From contig OX328110.1 in assembly GCA_946811185.2 (NCBI GenBank), positions 9,714,516 through 9,778,515 of the forward strand: DNA of 64,000 nt. The letters run 5' to 3'. The first letter of the stretch is position 1; each line of letters starts with the position of its first letter. The DNA comes from Hippopus hippopus. Lineage: Eukaryota > Mollusca > Bivalvia > Cardiida > Cardiidae. Shown here one piece after another: positions 12,501-24,500 of the stretch. The notes below the pieces were generated by a model. The model did no database searches. It worked only from the letters and a program-made list of their open reading frames with translations, and was not told where the DNA came from. The position numbers were made by a program, and so were the translations under genes.

Positions 12501-15500
12501 ATGAGAAGATAGTTTGAAGTCCCTCTGATCGGACGATGCCACGCTGATCATGGTAGTGTCATGGGTTTTCACGGTTTTTTTTGGCGATCAATTTTTCGTG
12601 TCAGTTAATTTCTGGACAAGTATTACCACATGATTTGACATCAGTTAGTCATTTTGAATAGCAGGTAACTTTAAATTCTGTCACTTTACACTAGATCAGA
12701 GGATTAACACCGTTATTACGTTCTCGTAAATGACTCGCCAGCTTTAGATCACGCGCGTGTCCTTCACATTTTATAATGATCGTGTTTAGCCCATATTTCT
12801 GCCGGATGCGCACAAGCTAGGTTATATGAAGCTCTTGACGATAATTTCATGCGTCAGATTGACAATTAAGCAAATATTTTTCAGCGTCAAAGACATGTCA
12901 TTTCAAATTTCCAAGCGTCAAAACCCGGTCTCAGGGATCAAATAAGAAACTTGCCGAGTTGTCGAGTTTTGACAAGACATCCATGGACAAAAATTTCTTT
13001 CTCATTTTTCCGGCCAATTTTCGTGTTTGTTATCACTATATTGAATCCTAGAGTGTGATTAATATCAGTCACAAAACCAAGCGCTACAAACCAGTATTCA
13101 CATTTCACGACCGAGCGAGCTTCGGTATCGACTGCAATCGATTCCGGGATTTCTCAAGAGCTAATCGCAATCGGAAGCCAAAACCAACTGACTTTCGACT
13201 GTAGTCAATCATTGGCCCACCACTACAAATCGGACTACAGTGTATGAATGAAACTTTTCCCCCTTTTTCGGTCGCTTCGGCATTTGAGTAGCACGTACTG
13301 TCAACTTCGGAAGATAGTTGCCGATCCCCAGCTCTGACATCCATTTGTTATTGAAAAGAACAAAGATAATTTAAACTGAGCCATCTTTCGCTAGCAAATA
13401 ATCAAATTGCAGCCAATATTTGTCCCCTAAAACGAAGGGCTTTGTTAATGCTTTATTGTTTTACAATCCTAGCGGCAAAAATGTTAAAGTCGGCAAACCG
13501 ATCAAAACACAGCCGCAACATTTTGGACACGAACAATATAACATCATACGATAACCTTAGAACGTTCCGGTTCAGCATCTATATTTAGAATCGGGAACCC
13601 TAAGCAAGAGTGAGTGACTGTAAACATTTCGATGCAAATTATCCCCGAAATTACCAAATTCTTTGAATTTCATTGTTTTTAGGGCGAGTGCGTTTGACGG
13701 GAGACATTAATGACCGAGATCAGCCCCGGACAAAGGAAATGCAGTGGGGCAATAAATTTTATTGATACGGCATCTGGAAATCTATTGACTTGCAATAGAT
13801 ACGAGATAAAGGGGTAACCCCCCCTCCCCAAAAAAAAAAGAAAAAAAAAAAATCTCCTTAGATTTAAACGATTTGGAAAAATGACCTGGTCGGCCCCTGA
13901 AAATACGGAATTCCGTCACAATACGGAAAACTTTTACCCCTGCAGTGAAGTTAAAGTTTCATTAGTATCTGACTAAAAATGTGGCCTATAGAGCGTACAC
14001 AAGGTTTTTCTAAGATTTGACCTAGTGACCTAGTTTTTGACCCAACATGACCCATTTTCGAACTCGTTCGAGAAATCATCAAGACAAACATTCTGACCAA
14101 CTTTCAAGAGTATTGGACTGAAAATGTGGCCTCTAGAGCGTACACAAGGTAAAAGTTGACGACGGACGCCGGACACAGCACGATCACAAAAGCTCACCTT
14201 GAGCACATCGTGCTCAGGTGAGCTAAAAAAAAAAAAGATGCATGAACAAATTGAATATGAAAACCAAACTTACAGTTGTTAATGGAATTGTAGAGATTTC
14301 CCCATTCTTGGCAGCACTGAAGGAGAAAAGGACATGACAATAATATCACACAGTTAACTCTTTACCAAACAACAACATTTAGGACTCAACTGAACAGCAA
14401 GCATTTGTAATGAAATATTAAATGTAGTTCAAATGATAACTTTTTTTTCATAAAAAAGAAAGCATTGTAGGAAAAGAAGAAAATGCTGTTACCAGCATTT
14501 TCTCTTTATCCCATGATGTCTTTCAAAAAGGTTTCTTTCTCAGGGCCGTCAAAACTCTGGATTTTGTGGTAAAATGTTAATGTGGTAATATAGCCAGCAG
14601 CTTGAGTATAGACTTGTGTGTGGCAGTAGAAGATTGGCTCCACTAGGAGCCTAGTCTCCTATACAGTAACTTTAAAACAGCTGGAAATGGCACTAAAATC
14701 ATGGTAATCAGATGGTTTTATTTTCTTATTTTACTTTACATGGTTTGCAATAGTCTTCTTCCTCAGAGTCATTATAACATGGGAATATTTTATAAAAGAT
14801 TAAACACCAAACAGAAAAAAACTATTTTAAATCTTTACCACACAGTCCCAAGTTTTAACCCTTTACCAGATGACAAAATTTCAGCCTAATCCAAACAGAA
14901 AGCATTTGCAGACGACAATTTCAATGTGGCTTAAATGGTGCTATTTTTCTTTGATAGGGTAGAAAACATGGTTACCAGCATTTTCTCCTTTCCCACAATG
15001 TTTTCAAAAGGCTTCTTTCCCAGGGTCGTTAAAAGTCTGCATTGTGCTGGGAAAGAAGGCTTCTGTTAACATTTTTGGAAAAAGGAGAAAATGCTGGTAA
15101 CCAGCATTTTCTTCTTTTCCCACAATATTTTCTTCTCATTCAAAGACAAGTTCAATCAGTTGAGGAACATTTCAGTAGCTGTCTGAAAAGGCTTTCAATT
15201 TAAGACAGCTGAAAATTTTGTTATGTGGTAAATAGAGGATAATCAACTGGTTGTGTGTGATACTAAAAATCTGTCACTAGAATGGGGTGTGATGCAGTTG
15301 AAAAAACCAGTCCAAAGGACACCATTTGAGTGACAGATTTTTAATATCACACACAACCACTTGATTATCCTATTTATTATATTTCTAATTCACCATTTTT
15401 TTCTAATAATTATCAAGAATTGTACAACATGAGCCAATATACTATAGGAAGAAGTAGTCCCGGCAAACATTCTAAAAACTATATTGTCACTAGTGATGAT

Positions 15501-18500
15501 ACCATATTAATCATCACTAGTGGTCTTACTCACTGTGAAATCCCAGTAATTCACTGATAGGAATATAATAAAGAGTTAATATAGTTGTAGAAAGGGTTAA
15601 GAAACAATAAACGTGTCATCTGTAAATGCGTATAAAATGAAGGATTCCAAAGTTTAGCCTTCTCGTAAAGGGTTAAAAGTTTGAATTGTTTGTTTTTGTG
15701 GTGTTTCATGCCCTTTTCAACATTATTTCAGAAATATTACTGCAGCCAGTGCACCTATCCATGCTTTCCTGGAGTTTCTCTTACCAGTGCTTTGCACAAT
15801 ATCCTTTCCAAGCCACTAGCTGCTTTCCCATTTAGGCATTAACTGATCAGCATTTAAACTTTGAAGATACCAAATTACCATCAAATGTGTTAACTACACA
15901 AGAATTTAGAGGTTCTGCATACCTTTCTAAAGACACATCATTTTCACATACAGTTTTGTTCCCTTTGTTGCATGAGTATATTTCTAGCTGAGGCACTATA
16001 TCGAGAACGGCCCAGCACCTGAAATTAAGCAACATACCAATATTTGAGCAGCTGTCTGGTGAAAGTGGGTTTCATGTATCTCCATGATGCATTATACCCA
16101 GCAAGTCATCACATAATTTTGGATTTATAGATCTATTTTGTTTAAAATCCCACTTAAAGTAACAATAGAGGCCAAAAGTAAACAAAGCGGGTGTTTAAAT
16201 GCATTTAAATTAATATCATGCCATTTAAAAGTATGGAAATTATTGTGAAGATAACAATCTGTCATTGTACAGTCGGTCCAAGTGTTAGTCGCTGATGGAG
16301 AAATCAATTTCAAAACTAGGTTAAAACCTGCCAGGTAGCTGTGTCTTTCGTTTACTTTTTGCCTGATTTTAAAATTCTTTTTTCTGGCAGCGACTAACAT
16401 ATGGCCCAACCACACGATAACAGACTGTCATCTCCACAATATTTTCCAAACTTTTAAATGGTATGATTTGAATTTAAATGTATTATGACACCTGCTTTGA
16501 TATTTTGGCCTTTACTGGGCCTTTTATCATGAGGTAGACATGTCTTTTGATATGCAGCAAATTGAACAGTAGCAACACCTTCGACCAAGGTCAGCCTGTG
16601 TGGACTGTGCGGGCTGACATGGGTTGATACTTTTTGCAGATGCATTAAACCCCCTTTCCACAAAGCATGGCTCACTTGGACAAGCCTATTATCCCATGGC
16701 ATATTCTAATTCCACATAAATACTAAAACAAAAGAAAAATGGTTAAAATTACACAAGAGATAAACACCTGAAAGAAAACAACATACCAGTATCAGAAAAC
16801 ATTATAGTATAGGTGATAGTTCCTTTTTTCACAGTGTTTTTAAAATCTGTCAGTATTGGGAAGTGAGGATTATATTTGGCCTAGTAAATGGTGTTACTAG
16901 AAGACATTCTTTTAGACTCATCTAAATTGATAACATCAAATTTTGTAGACAATGGTTAACTCTTTCCCACACAACAATATTTTAGACAGTCCAATTTGAA
17001 AGCACTTGCAGACAACAAATTTTATATGGCACAAATGATGAGAATTGTATCAGATAGTCAAGAAAACATTGTGGGAAAAGGAGAAAATGCTGATTACCAG
17101 CATTTTCTCCTTTTCCCACAATGTTTTTCAAAAGGCCTACTTCTCAGGGTCGTTAAAACTCAGGACTGTGTGGTAAAGAGTTAAGACGATGAAATACGTC
17201 TTTGAAAGGACAGGAAATACCAGTATTGTTAGCAGCATTTTCTCTTTTACCAACTTTTTTTTCCATGAGGTTTTTTCCTTAGAAAAGGATTATTAACTCT
17301 CTACTGAACCCCTAAATTTTATTCAAAGCATCTGAAGACCACAAATTTAAGGTTGCACTAATGATGCAGCATCTTCAATAGACAGAAAACAGTGTAGGAA
17401 AATGATGGTTATTAGCATTTTCTCCTTTTCCCACAATATTTTCAAAAGCCTTCTTCCACACTGTCATTAAAACTAAGGATTGTGTAACAAAGGGTAAAAG
17501 ATCAAGACCGAAATATTTCAAAACCCACTGCCTGCATACCAATCTGAGAGAGGTAGGAATCTAGCTCAATGACTATCATCCTTTCTCAGAAAGATACTGA
17601 CCAAGCTGTGAACAAAATAAGACATTGTGGGACAAGGAGAAAACCAGCATTTTCTAATTTTCCCACAATGTTTTCAACCTTTTACAAGAAAATCCCATCA
17701 TTTTTGCCACATTTAATTTGTTGTCTGCAACTGCTTTGGGTTTTGACAAGTCTAAAACTTTTTTGTGTGGTAAAAGATGAAAGGTTCGAAACATTTCCTT
17801 AAAAGGTAATTTGTTTAGTGTGCAAGCATTGTAACATATCAATTTGCTCATTACAAGTTATTTCTTATTTTTCCACATTATTTCTCTATAAGTAAACTGA
17901 TGCGTAGTGCAAAAAGTCATCATACAGTAAAAATGTTGTTTTGCCAAGCCTTGTAGATTACTCAATAATGTACAAAGATGGTATACCAGAAATTACAAAT
18001 TCGAGTCCTAGTGTGACCTAGCTACTTTTAAGCACTATGACAGTAAGTGAAACAGAATTTAAATCCTCTCTCTCAGCAATGTCTAGTCTATGTTAATTAC
18101 GGATAGCAGCCAGTGGCTTGAATGGAGTCTCTTGATTAGAAGCACAGGGGCTAGTATCATGCTTTTTGAGAGGAAAGATATGGTATCATGACTTAAGAGA
18201 GGAAAGATACAGGGTGACCCCAAAAAAATGCCACCCATGAAATTGACTGTTGGACATTCATGGCTGAAACTTGGTGGACAAGTCAGGCATAGACTGAAGT
18301 TCATTTGTACCAAATATGGTTGGATTGTAGAAAGGATTGTGAATTTTATTAACTATTTCATGGGTGGCATTTTTTTGGGGTCACCCTGTACATGAACATT
18401 ATTTCATATGCTCTTTACCAAATGACAGAATTTTGCACAAGACCAAACTGAAACCATGTGCAGACTACAAAATAATAGTAGCTCAAACAATGACTTCTGT

Positions 18501-21500
18501 CTTTGAAATTGCAGAAAACGTTGAGGGAAAGGGAGAAACTACTAGTAACCAGCATTTTCTCCTTTTCCCATGATGTATTGAAAGGCCCTCTTCTTCAGGG
18601 TTGCTAAAACAAATGATTTTTGGTAATTTATTTAAAAGAATGATATCAATCCCTGTGAGTACCGAGTAGTACTGGTAAGAAATACACTGGAAGGTGTGCT
18701 GGCTCCTGCAAATTATATCTTGCTAGGAACGGTGTAAAACACCAAACAAAAGTAATGTGTTTGTCAACAGCTGGCAAAATCTTTATTTAAATGTAAACAG
18801 GAAACATACAATATGTTTGATTTGAACTAACTGATGATTAGAAAATTCACATTTTTTGAAACCATTTTCTGTCAAGCACCCTTATCCTCAATGGATTAAC
18901 ACATTCCAATCTATTCAGAGTAAAACATCAATAAATAAACAACAAGTGGTGTTTGATTAAACTTTGAGTATGTACTCAAGTAATTAGGTGGGAAAAATAT
19001 ACAGTTAATCCTATAATCATTGTGTACAGTATTGTTAGGAACAAACATGGCCAAATAGGCAATTATGGTGTGAAAAATTTTGTGTGGAAGGGTTTCATTT
19101 TTTGTTTTGTGAAACCATTTACCTTACAAAAATCTTATGTCTAACTCAAAATCTTGGCAACAAAATTTTAAACTTGTCCATATCTTAAGTCTTTACCATA
19201 TGACAAAATTTTAAACTGGTCCAATTTTAAAGTATTTTGCAGTCAACACAGTGAACATGGCAAAAATCATGAGGTTTCTCTGTGAACGGTAAGGATACAT
19301 TTAAGGAAAAAGGAGACAATGATGGTGACCTGCACTTTCTCCTTTTTCCATAATGTTTCCAAGAGCTTTCTTTCTCAGGGTCTTTAATCCTCAGGACTGT
19401 GGTAAAGGTTAAGATATTTGGTAAAAAGAACTCAAAATTTTTAATGTAGATCAAATGACAAAAATACAAAGAGGGTACAGGAGCATTTTCTGATCTGTCC
19501 ACACTGGTTTTGAAAGATTTTAGTCCTTAAAATCATATCCCTTTACTTACCATTTCCGAGTTTTAACAATAAGGTGTTCGAAAGTATTGTGGGAAAAGGA
19601 GAAATTGCTGGAAACCATCATTCTCCCCTTTTCCCAAAGTGTTTTGTACTATTTCAAAGACAAAAACCATCTTTTGAGCTATACACAAAATGTTGTCTGA
19701 ATTATGATTTTAATTTGGACAAGTCTAAAATTTTGTTGTGTGGAAATGCCTTTTAACTCTTAACCAAACAATCCTGGGTTTTAATGGCCCTGAAGAAACA
19801 GCTTTTGAAAACATTATGGGAAAAGGAGAAAAAGCTGGTACCTGCATTTTCTCCTTTTCCCACAATGTTTTTAGCCTACTGAAGACATAGTGTTGTGCAG
19901 CATTACTGAACAAAAAAATTATGGACTTCAACAAATTCAAAGCATCCGCACATGGCAAACTGAATAAAGCTCAATGATGATTTCTGTCTCCGATAAGGTA
20001 GAAGATACTGGGATTGTGTGGAAAAGAGTTGAAATTAACATCAACTCTACTTCTACATCTAAAACATTAGTAATCCTGTTCATAAAGATGGTATGGTCAA
20101 TCAAACTATATTTTCCATACTTTCCCTTTTTTTTACTCTTTACCTTACAGCAAAATCCTAGACAAATCCAAATTGAAAGCATCTGCACATAACAAATTGG
20201 ATGATATACAAATGATCACATTTGACTCAGCAAGGAAAGTAAACACTGTTTGTGGGGAAAAATAGAAAATTCTGGTTACCAGCAATTTCTCCTCTTCCCC
20301 ACAATGTTTTCAAAAGCTGTATAATCATCTGGGTCATTAAAACATGGGATTGTTTGGTTAAGGGTTAAAAAGTTCAATTTAAATATTATAAAGATAAATT
20401 CTTAACCAAAAAAAAAAAAAAAACCAAAAGGAAAAAACAGTTAAAAGTCAGTCAGAAGTAAAAACTCAGATGGCCTATGAGATTTACTGTTACATTATTG
20501 AACCACCAATCACAAGCCAGAATTTTACCTGGCCAAATCCATTAGAAGTAAGAGCCACAGGGTTATTCATGATCTGCACTTCCCAGTGTGTTTGTCTAAT
20601 TACTCTTGTAATCCTCTGTAGTGATTTTGTGGATGAATTCATATTGGACTTTCCTATCTTTATTGTATACTGTATTTAACGAGGAAATATAAGTGCTATT
20701 TAGGATATACAAAATGTCATTGGAGTCTTTTACTATACATGATGAGGATTCTGGCCCTGTCACCATTAAACTTAGTCAGTCTGGCCGTATCTCTCTGTCG
20801 GACATTACTGCAGCTACTATTGGCAACTTGGAAATATGGACCAACTTAAACAGTGTACCAGCATCAACAGACATTCTGGAAGAAGAACAGACCGAGATAC
20901 CAGTGCAAAGACCATGGGAAGACCGTAAGTTGATGAGAAAAGAAAGCTCTGAGATACCAAATCTAGATGAACAGAAGAACAGTACTTCTTGCCAGCCAAT
21001 TAAAGATTGTTCTGTTTCAAACACTACTGATCATTTAAAAAGGCAACTTGAAGAATTTTATAACATTGCAGAGGGATCACAGTGGAAAAGACCAAAACAT
21101 TGTGAAAAGGGTAAAAATGGTGCAATGGCAACGCATCCATTAAAAACTAAAGTTTGGAATCTTGCACAGGAAAACTACAACACAAGAGAAGCAACAGTGC
21201 AAAACTTTAACACCTGTGCATATTCTGCTTTAGTACCAGACCAAAAGTGTGAGAACTATGCATATCCTTCTCTAAGTCAATTATGTGAAGCTCATGCTGT
21301 TCCAAATCCTTCAAGTATATGGACTGAAAGCACTTATTCCTGCACTACCACTCATGGTAAATCAATTACTTCCCAAGGTGGACAAATAAACCACGACACT
21401 TCTCCAATTGGATCAATATCAAACTTTTACAAAAATCATTTCAGGGTGAAGGACACATATAGTATGGTTTGTGATAAACCATCTTCTGACTTCCAGAACA

Positions 21501-24500
21501 GTGATCCAACAACACCTGTTGCTAAGAGACAGACTCTGTTGCCTGGCTACAATATGTACGATAGCCCAGTTGTAGAATCCAGATTCAATGAATCCCTCTC
21601 TAACTTGATTGGTTCTCCACCACCAGACAGCCCCCTCTCAAAAGACCCCATCTTAAATGACCTTCAAACCCTTTTGTCAAGAGAGTGCAAATCAGAGTGC
21701 CTACCTAAAACACTGTTTGGAATACATGACAATGTACAGAAGCATGTGGAAGAGGAAGAAAATATCTTTGTCAGGGAAAGAAAGTTGCATGATAGATTTA
21801 ATGATCTACAGGCTGGTAATCCCGACGAGGTGCGAAACTTGTCAAGCTTTTTCCGTTATCAGACAGCCATGATAGAAACAGAAAGGTTTCGTACACTACA
21901 CGAAAGCCAGTATCCAAGGGAATACAAAGCATCGGTAAATCGATTCTATGACAAAAAGATCCATAAAGTGATTGACCGTGTAGAACGAAGTGTTATTTTA
22001 CTTGAAAACGCAAACAGAGAAAATGGATCCAGGAAAATGGTAGTGAAACCCCGCCCCCATCTGAACAGGGAGGCTGTCCAGCTGATGGAAACTTGGTACA
22101 AGACAAACATGGAACACCCTTATCCAACTAACACAACAATTGAGCTTTTAGCAAACAGTGGAAATATCTCCACAGATCAGGTCAAAAAGTGGTTTGCCAA
22201 CAAGCGAAACAGAAGCCAAAATACAAGAACACTGACAGAAATTGCAAATAAGAAACGAAAACTTGGACATTTGATTGGTTCAAACTGAACATCATTCTTG
22301 TAATACAAACAGGCCTATCTTTGGTTGTTGTTTGAGTGAAAAATCATAAAAACTTCTACGAAAGTAAAGCTTTCATAATTCCAAGCCATTTTTTCTGCTT
22401 TATAATTTGAAACAGTTTTAGCTCCACCATCATAAAGGGTGTCCATCATGGGTATTGAGTCTAGATGTAAGAGTTCACCATTTATCACACAATCTCATAT
22501 ATCAACAACCTTGAGGAGGAAGGTTTTTGAAAACATAGTGGAAAAAGTAGAAAATGCCGGTAGCCAGCATTTTCCCCTTTTCCCACACTGTTTTCAGCCC
22601 TTTGAATATTCTGAGCAACATTAAATTTGTCTGCAAATGCTTTCAATTTGGATCAGGCTAAAATTTTGTTGTATGGTGGGGTTAAAGATCAGCTAGTTTT
22701 TATACACTAGTCATCTGATGTGAAGACAAGGAACCATAACAAAGAACCGTTCTTCTTATTGGATTAATTCTAAATTCCAAGACCAGCCATCTGATCTGAA
22801 ACAGAATTTCTCACCCAATTAGATGATAAGTCTTGAAATTTAGAACTAGAACTGACACGAGCTATACTCTGTGAAAAGGATGTTTCATTCATTCATGATG
22901 CATTATACCAAGACAATCATCATATAATTATGGATCTATGAAATCCATTTTGTCCAACAACCAACTGATTTACAAGGTAGAGTGGTCCTTTGACAAGCAT
23001 AATATTTACATAAAGTGAATGGTTTCAACTCTTGTCAGTCTATACCGATTGGGCAGGCTGACATGGGTCGATACTTTTTGCAGATGCATTAAACCCCCTT
23101 TTCACAGAGCATGACTCATATACAATAACTACAAAATATGAAAGGAAAAAAAAAGGGACTAATGACCCTCCACTTGGAACCTTGACCTCCAAAGTTAATT
23201 GTTTACAGTGTGTCAATGAGCAACTGCTCTTTTTCTATCAATGCCCTCTTATTAATGACTGAAAAGTCGTGCACACTTTTCTGTGCATTACATTATGTAC
23301 AAGTACAGACGTACATACAAATGCACATGTTATTGTTAGTTTAGTTTAAACATATTTATTTTACATCGATTGAGAAACAAGTTCTTACAACTTATACTAA
23401 TCTCTCTCGATTCTGCTTCCTGGAAACTGCACCAGTACTCGCGCCGAATGTGTGGGCCAATGAAAAATCCCAAAGTTGACACCCGCTCCCGGGTATCGAA
23501 CTCAGGACCTTATGGTTACGAGACCGACGCTCTACCTCACAGCCACGGACACCACCTTTTCACAGAGCATGACTCATATACAATAACTACAAAATATGAA
23601 AGGAAAAAAAAAGGGACTGTCAATGTTATTGTTGATTTTTCTGTAAATAGTTTTTTCTGTTTTCTTAAACTGATACGCCCAAGTGCTATGTTTTATTCAT
23701 AATAAAAGGTCAAATTTTAATTTATCAGTTTTATTTTACATCTATACATTCATGTAAATCTGTACAATGCCAACAACAACCACAGTTGTCTTAATAGGAA
23801 GCATAGGTCAAGATCAGACTGCAAAGAACTTGCAGTCTGATGTTGGATCTACACCATCAGACATTTTTTGAGATAAATTGTATTTCGACAAATGGCTGTG
23901 ATACTGCTATAGTTAGGTCCTTACCCTTTCTTAAAAAACAAAATTTTAGATTCGTCCAAATTGAAGGCATTTGCAGACGACAAATTCAGTGTGGGTCAAA
24001 TGCTGGGATTTGTATTTGAAGGGGTAGAAAACATTGTGGGAAAAGGAGAAAATGCTGGTTACCAGCCTTTCTTTTCAGTGTTGTTAAAACTCAGTATTGT
24101 GTAGTTAAGGGTCAATGACTGAATAAGTAAGTCTCGTTTATTTTACTATCAAGTGGCTAAAAAACCTTGTCCAATCTAGATTGCCTTTGAAAACATTTGA
24201 CCAATTGATAATTTGCCTGTGTTGAAATATTACTTAACCCTTTACCACACAATCCATGGTTCTAACAATCCTGAAGGCTGTTGCAAGCATTGTGGGAAAA
24301 GAGAAAACATAGTGGGAAAAGGTAAAAATATTGGTTTCCAGCATTTCTACTTTTTCGACAATGCTTTCTTCCCTTTCAAAAACAATTTCCACTGTTTGAG
24401 GCATTTTTAATTTTTCGTTTGCAAATGCTTTTAAAATGGACAAAACAACAATTTTGTCAAGTTATAAAGAGTGAACCCTCCACCACACAACCAAATTTTA

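Noticed and set aside
13105..13344. 79-residue minus frame as a transporter exon
   Set aside because: Exons 15 and 16 join in phase without it, and it lies inside an insertion. A possible GTACGT donor inside it is not enough.
20693..20713. Longer homeobox frame beginning at 20693
   Set aside because: It starts with GTG. The first ATG, at 20714, has a better context for a eukaryotic gene.
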